From: Oscarella lobularis | Taxonomy: Eukaryota; Porifera; Homoscleromorpha; Homosclerophorida; Oscarellidae | Reading direction: 5' to 3' | Length of the DNA stretch: 64,000 nucleotides | NCBI RefSeq assembly: GCF_947507565.1 | Contig: NC_089180.1 | Coordinates: forward strand, 2,976,001 to 3,040,000 | Part shown: positions 52,646-64,000 of the stretch, piece by piece | Layout of the letters: the number at the start of each line of letters is the position of its first letter | Position numbering within the stretch: the stretch's first letter is position 1 | Notes under the pieces: generated by a model | The model's input: the letters and a program-made list of their open reading frames with translations, nothing else | What the model was told of the DNA's origin: nothing | Database searches by the model: none | Translations under genes and position numbers: made by a program

Positions 52646-55324
52646 TTTGACGACAAGCAAATGACAACCATAGGAATTTCTGTTCGATCGATTGCTCGTA
52701 ACAATGGTTTTTCGCAATGAGCGGTGTCACCACCGTTGTCGACGTTGATGCAGCAATGCGTCTTAGCAGCAGATTGTGCAAATGACGAGTCCGTTCTGCT
52801 TTCTCATGCCCATTCTGTCTCCTACAATAAGCGCGACCCCCTTTCTAAAATTCCTCACGTGGCGCACGGAAGTGACCCTGGTCGAGCGAACCTCAAACGG
52901 AGGAGCCCTGCATCGGCGATTGCACCGCGTCTCGTTCGAAACGATCGCTGCCCCAGAACCAAGTCCCCCAGTCTTGGCGAACAAGCCTATACTGATGTAC
53001 CAGGTCGAAGCTCTTGTCAAGGCGGGAAGGGAAACGTTTTGCTCGACTCAAAAATCGAGTAGGGGTTTGTCGCTCTTTGTCGTAGGCTGGCGTCAAACAC
53101 GTCGTCACGTAATAAAATCGTGCCCGGACACGACTCAAAACACAACCACATCAAAAAATCCTCGAGGTGGTCCCGCTAACGCGCGTAGGGCGCTTGTTTT
53201 AACTAAAACCGGTTGTAGCAAAAAAGACAATCAACGGAAATAGGAGTCGCGCGAAGAGACGAGACGAAAACAGTGAAGGATAACACGTGTTCACCTAGGA
53301 TCCATTGTTTACTTTCAAGAATGGACACCTATAGTGTACTCGGCTGATTCTTTACAAGACGGATCGTAAGTAACGCTGTTCAACCTGCATGGCGGCTTGC
53401 TCGATGTGGTGTGGTTCAAACGATCTTTATCCTTTTATAAAAGAAAACTCCGGTTTATAGGAGAGTTTCACGGTTGCTCCACTTTCACGCAAGCATCCTT
53501 TAAAACAGGCCTCTATAGTAATTCTGTCTTTCGACATTTGACGACCTGTGACAGACTATTCCGAGGCAGAGCCGCAAATGCTCCGTCGGACTATTCTACA
53601 AAGCCCGAGTGCGCTTCACCTGAACGATAAATACTTGTGTTTTTGCAGGGTCCTTTGAAGGCGAAAAAGAGATATTCGCTTTAGCTGCTATAACTGCAAC
53701 AAGCCAACGGCAACACAACGTAAAACCGTAGAGGCCGTAGAAAAAGCTCCACAAGGCACTCCTACAAAATGTAAATGCGCTAAGCACTTCCGTTCCACCA
53801 ATGACGTATGCGTTACTCGTACAGGGTATAACCGGAAACCAAAGTAAACGTCTGTCAGCTGGAGTGAGAAAATTCCCCAGGCCCTAAATCTTTGACAAAT
53901 TAAACATAACGTGACAAAGAGTAACTTGAGTCAGGAAAAAAGGCAAGTCATTTTCACATGGCAATGATCCTTTAATTGCTAGAGCACTTACCTTGTGAGT
54001 AAAATAATTAAAAAAAATTTTGAAGGTACGCCATACATTGATTATGCGGAGAAATTAGGTATTTATTGTTTGAATCAAAGCACGTGCTAAAGCAATAGTT
54101 CAAACATCACAAACATCGACCTATTCTAGTCGAGACAAAATCAACAATCTTGCTCGACGATCTCAACGTAATTAAAAACGATCAAAGTGAAAAAGTGCTT
54201 CGCCAATGCGCGGTGTCGTCTGAGAGAGCTTGGAAGCTATATGTCACTGACGTCAGCAAGCTGCTTGCAGTCGCCGTGGCCCGCTGTTGACGTCAGTTGA
54301 GAGCCCCCGTTGACGGAGGCGGCGTTCGCGCTAGCGCGGACGATTGCTCCTCGACTTTTGGGCCTGTGCCTACACGCGCCATGCGATATTTTCAACTAAA
54401 CCAAAAATCCGAAAAAACGTCTGAAAATGTATCTGTTTTAACTGTAACTTTTCAGGTATATTTAGTGAAATACGGCCGCACTTTTAAATTATATCTAGGT
54501 TGCACACACGGCTCTTTACAAGCCAGAATGACTGTTTGACAATGCATGCTGCACGATAAGTTGACGTAGGTAGACGACTAAGGCCTTCCGGTACATATGT
54601 CTTGCTTTGTACGAATTGAAAATTTCATGGTGTTTCACATTGTGGCCTTCTTTTATAGCGCAAAAATTCTACGAGCAACTTCCTCTTCCTTCATTGCTCT
54701 CGTACAATACAGGGTGTGTGCCTATTACAGGAACACTTTAAGTATTGCCTAGAAGGGTTTCAAGAATTGAGAATTACATGGTGTTCCACATTGTGCTCGT
54801 CGCCCGTTCGTCATCGTTGAGTGTACTCGGATGTATTGGTCAGGGTAAGAGGGGTAAAGAGGTCTCAAAAATGTCTAAAATATTAATTATGCTGAAAAAA
54901 GTGTTCATGTGTGACGAGACTATTTGTGAACAAGTTTATTCCATTGCCGTAGTGGAATGCGTGGAACGTCCGGTATTTCGAGTAGCGGTCACCAAGTAGC
55001 GCGCGTTACCAAGAAGAAAGTGGTCGTTTTCGGCGTTTTTTGTATGTATCGTTTTTATTAGAGGTAATGGAGAGTAAATATGAAGAGTAAATAGAAGATA
55101 GAGTATCTTTGTTTAAATTTTGCGGTTTCTTTTCGCCGCGACCTCTTTCGCGTCGAACGATCGTAGGATCTCACCGAGTTCGACGTTGACGATCAGCCTT
55201 TGAGAAAAGGTAAGTAAAACGTTTTTTAAATTGGCTAGAGTGCCTACGTCGCTCGTCGCTGGTTCTCGTGCGCCAGGATCGGAGCGATTCTGCACGTCTT
55301 CGGGGAATAGCACCTGAAGGACCG
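52646..55324. other. No gene assigned
   Basis: Several open frames on both strands (52763-53243, 53397-53630, 54297-54539, 54745-54999) carry no motif I recognise. Two short segments near 54615 and 54770 share an agaatt.catggtgttccacattgtg word, an old duplication. Confidence 0.4.
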
Positions 55325-55524
55325 NNNNNNNNNNNNNNNNNNNNNNNNNNNNNNNNNNNNNNNNNNNNNNNNNNNNNNNNNNNNNNNNNNNNNNNNNNNN
55401 NNNNNNNNNNNNNNNNNNNNNNNNNNNNNNNNNNNNNNNNNNNNNNNNNNNNNNNNNNNNNNNNNNNNNNNNNNNNNNNNNNNNNNNNNNNNNNNNNNNN
55501 NNNNNNNNNNNNNNNNNNNNNNNN
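55325..55524. other. Assembly gap (200 N)
   Basis: Exactly 200 N bases; a scaffold gap of conventional size. Sequence on either side need not be contiguous. Confidence 1.
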
Positions 55525-55767
55525 GAAGTAACTATGGCCTACCGCTTCCTTTTCTTTCCTCCCGCTTAATTGGCTTTATGCAGTTATACAGTATCGTCGA
55601 CGTTATCCATTTACGCACGTTTCCAGTGTCCGCCTAAATATCGCTATCAAACTGCACATCATTTAGCCATTGTCATTCTAACCTGCGTAAATTGAATTTC
55701 TGAGTTGAAGATGTGTTTTAGAGCGTACTACACAACAAAAAACAGGTAACCTATTACGTTGATTTTT

Positions 55768-56007
55768 TTAGTTATTATTTCTTGCCATGATAACAAATAT
55801 TCCGCAATCACATCCGTTATTTTGCAGTTGTAGAATGTCCTGAATATTCACTATAAATCGAACACGTAAGAAGGGGTAAAAACGTACCACTTGAGTGTCC
55901 TTCCACGGTACCGGCAGGCAATCAGTCCTTTTGTCAAGTACGTACGGCATAAAATTTCTGCACAACAATTTTTTTACTCTCACAATTATTAAAACAGGTC
56001 GGGGCAT
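55768..56007 (-). pseudogene. Ulp1/SENP-like protease C-terminal scrap
   Basis: The frame ends IVNIQDILQLQNNGCDCGIF followed by VIMARNN. Q..NG.DCG-hydrophobic is the catalytic Gln/Cys block of C48 (Ulp1/SENP) cysteine proteases, often carried by DNA transposons. The upstream His/Asp block is missing. Confidence 0.55.
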
Positions 56008-56151
56008 ATTTCTAACCTAAGGTGCTGGAACCAATTCGTGTGTTTTTTAGGCCCAGAGAATCAAGAATTCCTATCGACCTCTCTTCGACCGTGACAACCT
56101 ATTGGATTGTCATCTCAAGTGGACAACAACGATTATGACCCACCCCTAGCA

Positions 56152-56321
56152 TTCGAGAGGCTTTCTCGCGAAATTTAAAACGATATAGCTTCTTGTAGAC
56201 TTTGAAAGTTATTGGCGATTGGCACTGTAAATAACCGTGTAATAATACTTATCGTATAATTATTTGCAATTAGGCAAAACTTAAAGACCTCAGATAGATG
56301 GTGGACTGTCCGCATTTTAGC
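56152..56321 (+). repeat. Partner of the repeat at 29844-30012
   Basis: Same orientation as the copy at 29844, including gatatagcttcttgtagact and aaagacctcagatagat. Confidence 0.8.
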
Positions 56322-56454
56322 ATTTTTGCACGAACGGTAGAAAGCACGGCCTCGTAAATTTGCTAGTGCTGCTCCCGTACAGTACTCGCAATCAGAATTC
56401 GCGTCATATCATTGTTCGCCCTTATCACGAACGGAGCGACTTTTCACATGCCCA

Positions 56455-57062
56455 TTCCTACTGTCCAGATATGCCAGCAAAGCAGTTTTGATTTTCCATC
56501 ATTGAGGTCTTTTATAATGTAGCATTCATTGTGAAAATGTTTGATCTTTCTATGTTTAGCTCTTCTCACTCGAATTAAGATGCCTATAGAGGATCCGATC
56601 ATGATGGCTGACTACAGCTGCCACATTGTATTCTCCTTAGACAGAAAAGTATGAAATTGTTTTATTCTATTGGCAAGTGCGATAGCTAGCTTGCAGGTGC
56701 AAACGGTTCGAATTTCTCTCCAACAATTTTTTCTTTCCCCTTTCTTTGAGCGACTTCAATCAACTTCTCTCTTAGACAGATGCAAAGCTATGGCTGCGAT
56801 CCCGAGGAGAGTAACGTCAGAAAATTACGTACCGCTTATCATTTTCGTGGATTGACTTTGTCTCTACCCTTGCAATTTTGACGGCCTTTTACGACAAATA
56901 TGCGCTAAAACGATATCGACAACAGGTGGAAATATCGAATTTGACAATGCTTTTTTTCCTTTCAATGTAAACGACGTCTTGCCAACGGCCACGATCAGTT
57001 TTATAGCCGGTCAGATGTCGTTCTAATATTAGCCACACGATGCTCCGAGTGTGACGTTATTC
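56455..57062 (-). repeat. Partner of the repeat at 24040-24660
   Basis: Reverse complement of the 24040-24660 segment, starting tatgccagcaaagcagtttt and running through gttttatagccggtcagatg. Diverged with indels. Confidence 0.7.
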
Positions 57063-57272
57063 CTTGCACCTTGCTAATGAAGTAGGACAGGCGGCTGTCG
57101 GCGAAAAAGAGCCTGAGCACATTTGCAAACAATTTTACACTGATAACTCTACAAAGGCATGAGAAGTTGCATCAGGTGCCCAAAGCCAAATAACGGAGTT
57201 ACATAGAGAGGGTTTTCAGTAGGCGAAGCCTAGATAATTAGTTCAAGTGCCAGTGGACATCCGGAAAACTCT

Positions 57273-58334
57273 TTGTTACTTTCTCGCCGAAATGATGCAC
57301 TTGTGTGCGTTTGTTGGCTGCAGCAATCGGTCCAGCTCACACAAGAATTTGCCATTTCCTTATCAAAATCAATTAAGAAACAGTGTGACAAAAAATTCAA
57401 TTTGAAGCTTACGTCATGCAACGACTTAAAGACGTTTTTCTTTAACGAAATTAACGACGAACGAGCTGAAAAGACGCTAATGTTCCATCGACTTCTCGTT
57501 GCGGCTGAAGGCCATGACGACGTGGCCTACTCCAAAGAGCCTCTCTGCATGGCTGCTGCTATTTTGCCTCACCATCGAAACAATCGAATGTCTGCCGTCC
57601 AATACGTAATCGGTATCCTGCTGTGGAAATCTGGAATAAAAAAACCTACGACAATTCGCCTAAACCGACTAAGAGTGTCAATGTCGCCAAATAGCGTACG
57701 GCGAAAGCTCCTACAGATGACTGCAAACTTGGACTGGCCTCTCCGGCTATCAAAAGCATATCATGCGAAGAGCCGGTTTTCGGATTGTCTTCAAGCCAGC
57801 GATTTATTTGCTGACGACGACCACGACGACGAAGATGACAGCGGCGTTGGCGAAAGCGACAATTCACGTGACGGCAGCGGCGGTAACGACATAACCAGCA
57901 TGGACGAGATCGACGCGACTTCTGCGTGCACAAGAGAATATGATTCAGGGAAATACACGTATCAGATTACCGGTGACAATCTCGATTTTTCGATCAAAAG
58001 AAAGTACGTCACAATTGGAAGAGCAGATAAGACTCTGCACTGGTTCAATCTCGTCGCGACGGTAGAACGTTACACTGTAACTGGTCATCTGGCAAGTGGC
58101 TCTTCGACTGCTGCAAAAATTGAAGATCTCTTTTCAATTTTTGCAGCAGTCGACGAGCTGACAGCAACGAAGTCAACGCTAGCCGCTGCCCAGAAGCAAA
58201 TTGATGACCTGCGCAAAAAGAATCGGGCTCTGAGAGCTGAGTCAGCAAAGGGTTGGTCGGGTCGGGTTTCGGAGAATATGAATTTCTTTCTCTCTTGTAC
58301 GGATTATTTAAAGCGTCGGCTAGAAACAACTTAG
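57273..58334 (+). CDS. DUF6589-like transposon-type protein
   Basis: A 353-residue frame with no internal stop. The middle carries a helical region (SAVQYVIGILLWKSGIKKPT) and an acidic patch (DDDHDDEDDSG), then YQITGDNLDFSIKRKYVTIG and KTLHWFNLVATVERY. A GDNLD..K/R....  LHWFN pattern is that of the DUF6589 family, seen in animal and fungal mobile-element proteins. A different frame over 57291-57400 reads LCAFVGCSNRSSSHKNLPF, like the start of a THAP zinc finger (C-x4-C), before a stop. The 5' end may therefore involve an unseen splice or frameshift. The protein ends early for the family; the C-terminal part is probably lost. Confidence 0.55.
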   Translation: MLLSRRNDALVCVCWLQQSVQLTQEFAISLSKSIKKQCDKKFNLKLTSCNDLKTFFFNEINDERAEKTLMFHRLLVAAEGHDDVAYSKEPLCMAAAILPHHRNNRMSAVQYVIGILLWKSGIKKPTTIRLNRLRVSMSPNSVRRKLLQMTANLDWPLRLSKAYHAKSRFSDCLQASDLFADDDHDDEDDSGVGESDNSRDGSGGNDITSMDEIDATSACTREYDSGKYTYQITGDNLDFSIKRKYVTIGRADKTLHWFNLVATVERYTVTGHLASGSSTAAKIEDLFSIFAAVDELTATKSTLAAAQKQIDDLRKKNRALRAESAKGWSGRVSENMNFFLSCTDYLKRRLETT

Positions 58335-58599
58335 TAAAACTTTTACTTGGCAATTTAGCAAAGAATGTAAATTAAGGACTTCGGCCATGTCTTTGCATGG
58401 TATTACAGCCCTAAGGAAGGAATGCAGCGCTCTAAGGAGCGACAGTTGGTCTCTCAGACCGTTGCGCGAAGACGACACACGGTTTTGTGCCGCCGGACCT
58501 AAAATCAAAGACGCTAAAAGGTTCAACAACGTTATATCACCTCCTTTTCTCAACATAGATGTGGATCACGTAAAATGGCGCGGAAAAGAAGTTAACTAG

Positions 58600-59300
58600 A
58601 ATTTACTTTTATGTGCAGGTTGCTATTCCTGCTCTCCACGTTAGGTTTGGAATTTTTACTCGCCTTTTTACTCTAATTTTATGAAAGTGCATGTCGTACT
58701 TTCACAAAAAGAGCAGTAAAACGAAGCTTCTAGAAGAAAAAGCAACTCTTTTCCTTAAGTTTCTCAAATGGTTTTGCAACTTTGGCCCGGACAAATGATT
58801 CAGGTGGTTGTGTTTGACGCTGCTCTTTTTACAATCGTGGAAACAAAAAAGCAGCGGTATGCAGGAACTCCGGCGCATTTGAAGAGACAGATGGAAACGC
58901 ACAGTCGGCTGAAAACAAAAAAGGACGGAAGAAAATTTGTTCCGCCTCCTAATGAATGGCAAATTCTCACGCTGACACCTCCGTTTTATTGATTTGGAGC
59001 CATCATAAAGTCAGTTTTCGTTTGCGAAGCATACAAAAGCGATCAAATAACCTTCGCGGAGGAAGAAAGTCAGACAAAAAGATGATCGAAAGCTTTTTTA
59101 GAAGTGCAAATCAAGGTTAGGAAAATATATAAAATAGGTAGTAATATGAGACATGCTTTTTACAGTCAAAAAATAAAACAAGTAATCATTCAGTCAAAAA
59201 ATCAATCAATCAATCAATCAGTCTAAAAATCAATTAATAAATGCTTAAGACATGTTAACAGCAAGCTACCTTCTACGGGAAAAGATTAGCAAAGTGAGCC
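58600..59300. other. No gene assigned; AATC microsatellite
   Basis: Complementary 74- and 86-codon frames at 58702-58992 have no recognised motif. A (tcaa)n run lies at 59193-59222. Confidence 0.45.
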
Positions 59301-59435
59301 ACGTGAGCCGATTACAGCATGTTATTCAAGATATATTATTACAGACATAAAAATTAAAATACAAATGAGCAACATATATATAGATATACTTGCTAATAAC
59401 ATACACATAATTAGTCCTTCCCATGTAAAAGTCCC

Positions 59436-59712
59436 ACTTCGTCCATCTTCTCCTCCTCCTCCTTCTCTCCTTCTTCTATCTTTTCTTCCACCCGTTTCTT
59501 CTTCATTTCCTTTCTTTTCCTCTTCCTTCTTCCGTTTCACGCGTACCTCCACTATCTTCTCTTCTTTCTCTTTTTTTCTCTTCCTTCCTCTTTTTTTTCT
59601 TTTCCTTTTCCTACTTTTGTACGTCTTCCTCTTCCTCCTTATGCTTCTTTTCCTCCTTATGCTTCTTTTCCTCCTTAGTCTTCTCTTCCTTCTCTTACTC
59701 CTTTTGCATCAT
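59436..59712. repeat. Long polypyrimidine (CTT/CCT) tract
   Basis: About 275 bp of almost pure C and T on the plus strand, including two copies of ctccttatgcttcttttc. It makes long open frames on both strands that are low-complexity artefacts. Confidence 0.93.
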
Positions 59713-60108
59713 TAGCTTTTGCTGGCGACGCTGGCCACCGCCCTGAATGTCGTCGATGACGGAGGCCAGAATTTCTACAGCTCCGCCGCTTGGGCGAAGG
59801 AATCGCCATGGCGGGATCACTAAATCACGGAATCACGGCCGCGACCGCGGTTGACGTTGTCGTCTTCGCCGCCCCCGCGGCCGCGCCCAGCGCCGCCCGT
59901 TCCTTCGGTCGCTTTTGCAGGTGAGGACATTTTTGCGCGCTATGACAATAGACATCTATACGTGACGTATCAATAAAAAGTTTAGGCACGTGTTTTATTT
60001 ATTGATTTAAAACGGTAACAGCGGTAGGAGGCTCCTCATGATGGCTATCCAAGCCATCATTATCTTGTATAATATGATAATAGACCGACTATATATAGAC
60101 TTTAGATC

Positions 60109-60420
60109 CTAAATTAATTTGCTTAGTTTACTGGCGCATGTGCAACATACGCAGTAACTCGCGCATGAACCGGACTCGCGGTCTACGTAACGAAGCATTC
60201 TCATGTTTGCTGTGAAACGTAAAATTCGAACTTTTGGCCGCCTGCTTAATATACTCGCACTCCCTTTGGCCACCTCGTTGGTATTGGTTTCTTTTGGTAG
60301 CCATTGTCTAACGCCTCTCGTGAGTATTAGAGGCAAACCTCCCACGAGTGCGCGTCGTTAATTAATTGGTTTGAATGTCTTGTCGGAATTTGTCTAATGT
60401 CTAGATAGCCTTTTTGTTTC
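60109..60420 (-). pseudogene. Helitron helicase fragment
   Basis: Minus frames read KKAI.TLDKFRQDIQTN, then GGLPLILTRGVRQWLPKETN, then RPKVRILRFTANMRMLRYVD. This is the same helicase region as at 9809-10050 and 5480-5340, in a much more decayed copy. Confidence 0.75.
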
Positions 60421-60440
60421 GAAGTCCGAAGATACTGCCT

Positions 60441-60785
60441 TTACCTGGTAGAGATTTCAAACTCCCGTTCGATATACTCTCCAAACTTTAATAACACACT
60501 TGAACGATGTGTGAAGATTTCTAAATAGGTCAATTCTTCAACAGTAACCACACTTTTCCGTTGCTTCATGATGTACCACAGATGTTCAATTGGATTGAGA
60601 TCCGGACTTTGGGCAGGCTTAGCCACTTCTAAGCTTTTGTCATCTTTAGCAGTTGTGAAACTGCTGAGGTCGACTGTGAATTTAAGAATGTCTCCTTCCT
60701 GATAGGGACGCTCAGTTCGATTTCCAGGCTGCAGTAATACTTTCAGAATTTCCCCAGTGCCTAGATCAACAAAAATTAGACTCAC
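60441..60785 (-). pseudogene. Tc1-like transposase C-terminal fragment
   Basis: The frame contains KPAQSPDLNPIEHLWYIMKQ, the block around the catalytic Glu of Tc1/mariner transposases. The upstream 60 residues do not match the rest of the family and may be a different fragment fused by rearrangement. Confidence 0.6.
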
Positions 60786-60789
60786 TTAT

Positions 60790-62832
60790 GGCAGCACTAT
60801 CGTAATTTACTAGTAAAGTATTGGTTTACTTTAGTAAAGAACGCGTAAAAAATCGGTTTTGACTGGTGCTTTACCAAAGCAACGGCAAAATGTACCTTTT
60901 AATTGCATAATGGTTGTCATACACTAGACAGTCCATATAACAAAATGTTCGAGTGCATATGTCAATAAGGGAGCATAAAAAGGGGCCCCGCTGTCAAGAA
61001 ACCAAGTTTTGGCTTCCTGGCACTTTCCCAACGACATACAAACGCTTCATTCTGTGCGTTCTAGTCTTGGGGCACAGAAAATAGCCAAAGAATTCAATAA
61101 CTTGGTCTGAAGCACAACGACGCTCCGTAAGGGCATGATGGCCTCTCAATAAAAGGGTCTCATTACGCAATCGCTCTTAGGAACTAGCGCAAAACGGCAT
61201 CAAAGTGAGCAACACTAGCAGTTTAAACAGCACAGACGTCGCTATCATAGCTGGTTAGACGTGTATTCCTGTGTTAGATTATACGGGCTATGTCCAAGCA
61301 GACGATTTCAAGAGATTCTCACTCTCTTGCGCGCGCTAAAATCGAAAAGATTACTGCTGTTAGGCTGCCCAGTATATTCTTTTTTTAAAATGACAAGTTC
61401 TTATTCACGAGCATGGATTTTAGACGCAAAAGCTTATACGTACTATAGGTGCAGCTTAGAGAGAAAACTTGAATTAAAACGGGCACTTCTTAAACAAATC
61501 ATATATATAAATATAACTTATAAAGGTTGCCATTATATAAACTTATACTGTATTTTCTGCATGGTTTAGAGCTTGCTCTTTTTCTGGTTTACCAGTTTTC
61601 TCCTAAGCTGGAAATATTAAAGAATTTGCTAAAGACATCAGGAAATATCAATTCTAGACGTCGTCATAATGCTGCCTGGTATCGTGAAAAATTTTGTAAG
61701 AGACACAACGGAAATGAAATACGAAGCACGGATTTGTTATTTACAAAATCTGACGCTAACTGGCATCGCTGTATTGATGTCAGCAACGGTGGAGATACCG
61801 TCGAGCCGCCAAAAATATCATTGCGGACAATTTATTGTTCCGAGCAATTGATCGCAGAGACATTTCTATGAGTCTCGTTCGCGTGTTGTCAAAAGGGCGT
61901 TCAATTATGGGCGAGTTTGTGATTAGCAGACTTAATGGGTATTTAATTAGAGCATGAGGGCGTTTGGGTCTGCGTCCCGCCCTTCCTCAAAATGACATCA
62001 AGCACCCCGTGCTTTTGATAAACAGACATTGAGCCAAGCAAGAGTGGCTCAATGCTAGTTTGAACAGGCCCTCCCCGAGTACGGATCGATCAATCTTTTG
62101 GTACCACCGCGCCGGGAGACTACGGTATTAGAGGCCGTCTCTCTTCCAGGAGGGTACCGGTGGGGTGGCTGATGACGTCGTGGCTCGCCCGACACTTTTT
62201 GGAACGAGTGGCCATTGCTTTTGCGGTGGCTGCCTTGGGCTACGAAGCGTATAAAACTCCGCGCTTTAATATCCAAGAAACACTAAACACAAGAAAAAAA
62301 GGAAACAAAAAGAAACACACACAAACAGACAAAAAAACAGGTCAATCCCTGTTTAATTTAGCACCTGACTGAGGTGTCAACAGAGCTAACAGATACACAA
62401 ACAGGGGAATGGAGAACAATACACTTAACTTTACGAAGAAGAATACGGTAAGTATAATGGTAAGTATAATGGTTTGATATCAACTCGACAGAGCCATCTT
62501 TCTGCGTGCATTTAGAAAGAATAGACTTAAACGTGGGCAACTCTTCAACTGGTTTTGCTGATAAATTCTTCTACTCCTTCACGGTTTTAAAGAATCCAGC
62601 TACAGCTTTAAGAATATTGATATTGTCGGCTTGAAGGCATTTTGAAAACGTAGCACACGGCGCAAGCAGATCTACGAAAAAGGCGCAACCAAGCAACAAC
62701 TTTGCGTCACAAAGTAAGCTTTGCACGCTGAGCAGCACTTACAGACCTATCTTGCGACAGAGATTCTATGTGAGCGAGATAAGCGCCATATTTTGATAGA
62801 ATTCGTTTTATTGCCGCGACTTTATGTGACAC
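60790..62832. other. No gene assigned; contains inverted repeat partner
   Basis: Frames at 61261-61871 have no recognisable motif. 61905-62085 is the inverted partner of 52485-52645. A 13-bp direct duplication (gtaagtataatgg) lies at 62450-62475. Confidence 0.45.
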
Positions 62833-63738
62833 CTATCGTGAACCGCACACCCGAACAGGATTAACACCCCCTGGCCTCATTTTAAAAACTTCTTTTAGAT
62901 TTGCGACGATTTCTTTGAGCTCCCTCATCTTCTTAGGCGAGTTCTCGTAAAGATAATACTTGCGCATCAACATGTTATCCAGTTGATCAAAGAATGTGTT
63001 TTTCAATGCGTCTTTAACGGCAAGTTCGACACGGTGCGCAAGGCACCACATCCAGAATAGCCAAGGTAGACGATCTTGCATTAATCCTTTTAATCCAGCT
63101 GCTGCTATATTTGCTGACGCACCATCCGTTCCAACACCAACTAATTTGTGGCAGTTGCTTGCGTCGGCGTTAACGTCATCAATCCCTAAGACTTTTAGAG
63201 CGTTTACAACGCAATCAAAAAGGCCTTGTCCAGTTGTTGCTTTCGGCGCGACGACAGTCAAATACGTGTAGTCCAGTCTGTACTTAATTTGTTTGGCGCT
63301 TTCGTCGTGAAGATCGCACGTAATTGCAAGAAATAATTCTACGTCGATCTTTTCTTTGTCGGTAGAGCCGTCCATAACCAGGGAAAAGAACGTGCGTTCC
63401 TTAATCATTTCCTTCAAGCTGTGACGTTGAGCTTTCGCGATAAAATCAACAAAATCTCTGCAAGAATGATCACTCAGATACGACGTTCCGATGTTCACTC
63501 CGTGGTGTTTCTCCAAATCGCAGATCTTGGCAAATATTGTAAGCGGCAAATTTTCTGCCGCTACAAATTTTGCAACGTCGAACTTCCGCTTTAAAGCAGG
63601 AAGCAAGCTCTCTGGTATTTGGACCAGGCCTGTTGCAGCGAGTAGTGGCCTTTTTGCAGTCCCAAAGAAGAAGGAGAAAAATTGGGAAATATTGTAGTAT
63701 ACGACCCCAGACCGCGTTATGCGGTGCCAGCACCGCAT
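62833..63738 (-). pseudogene. hAT transposase fragment (ZNF862-like)
   Basis: An open frame of 301 codons reads FVAAENLPLTIFAKICDLEK, SLVMDGSTDKEKIDVELFLA (first Asp region), KLVGVGTDGASANIAAAGLK (second Asp) and WLFWMWCLAHRVELAVKDAL. That is the first two-thirds of a hAT core. The zinc finger upstream and the C-terminal dimerisation block with the catalytic Glu are missing, and the frame ends in unrelated residues. It belongs to a different hAT branch from the intact copy at 13874. Confidence 0.82.
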
Positions 63739-63741
63739 AAC
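63716..63741. repeat. Perfect hairpin
   Basis: gttatgcggtg and caccgcataac pair over 11 bp around a 4-base loop, just upstream of the hAT fragment; possibly part of its subterminal region. Confidence 0.85.
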
Positions 63742-64000
63742 TAGTCAGGTCACCTGACCCTTGCACGTGACCGTGGCATAGGGTCAGGCCAAACGGGAGG
63801 GGGGGATGTGTTGCACCCCGCACTGTGGAGTGCGGCCCAATCACAGGCCGAGTTGTCTGTGACGTAGGGACCAATTAGCTGTTCTAACCGTTTACGCCCT
63901 CGAATGTTTTTATACGAGTAGCGATGAGTGATCAAGGTCGATCGCACGCTTATGCCACCCAATCGTACGCGATCGTAAGCGAAAATGTGACGATCGTACG

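Noticed and set aside
55268-55531. Frame running into the N gap
   Set aside because: Most of it is undetermined sequence; nothing can be concluded.
56696-56720. B-box-like ggttcgaat suggesting a tRNA
   Set aside because: No A box, acceptor stem or cloverleaf could be drawn around it.
59322-59715. 116-codon hydrophobic frame and its basic opposite-strand frame
   Set aside because: Direct translation of a CTT/CCT polypyrimidine tract; low-complexity artefact.

Overview
The window is animal nuclear DNA from an early-branching metazoan; a sponge is my best guess. The reasons are inference: genes carry very short GT-AG introns (about 38-60 bp), animal domain types are present (death domain, CARD-like, Kelch, THAP-like, tyrosine-kinase glycine loop, SWIM, OTU, HIRAN), and transposon families are very diverse. 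There is no bacterial operon structure, no rRNA and no convincing tRNA. A 200-base assembly gap lies at 55325-55524.

Layout. 1-2.1 kb: piggyBac remnant and a Ty3/gypsy integrase tail with a possible LTR. 3.0-4.5 kb: a TA-flanked TIR element carrying a HIRAN-domain ORF and a stump of a DDE transposase. 4.6-10.1 kb: a decayed Helitron helicase split by a 4.3-kb P element that looks complete (37-bp TIRs, target duplication, six-exon transposase, convergent second ORF). 10.3-13.6 kb: CARD-like scrap, poly-C tract, one orphan exon, AT-rich DNA. 13.65-16.3 kb: an intact hAT element. 17.7-20.7 kb: a divergent pair of intact spliced genes, a RING-finger gene (-) and an integrase-core (DDE) gene (+), sharing a 193-bp intergenic region and flanked on both sides by the same 40-bp minisatellite family. 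21.6-36.6 kb: foldback elements, a second copy of the DDE transposase, broken OTU and Pif1 fragments, LINE, SWIM, a Tigger-like MITE, a small-GTPase scrap, a SHOCT-like gene and an IS630/Tc1 transposase. 36.7-45.5 kb: a 5'-truncated gypsy element, Helitron Rep, LINE and retrotransposon fragments, an orphan kinase exon and RecQ helicase pieces.

46.4-49.6 kb is the most gene-like host region: a coiled-coil/transmembrane/death-domain gene built from micro-exons, followed by a paralogue whose coiled coil is spliced behind five Kelch-like repeats. The Kelch exon is interrupted by a TA-flanked MITE, and the coiled-coil exon is cut off by a non-autonomous Helitron tail. 49.6-51.7 kb is a head-to-tail Helitron array. 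51.7-64 kb is mostly repeats with an Ulp1-like scrap, a DUF6589-like ORF, Helitron/Tc1 fragments, long pyrimidine tracts and a second, truncated hAT transposase.

Overall the window is a nested transposon landscape with a few intact genes. The intact coding units are the P transposase, its partner ORF, the hAT transposase, the RING gene and the integrase-core gene. The death-domain gene is nearly intact, and the Kelch gene is interrupted only by mobile elements.
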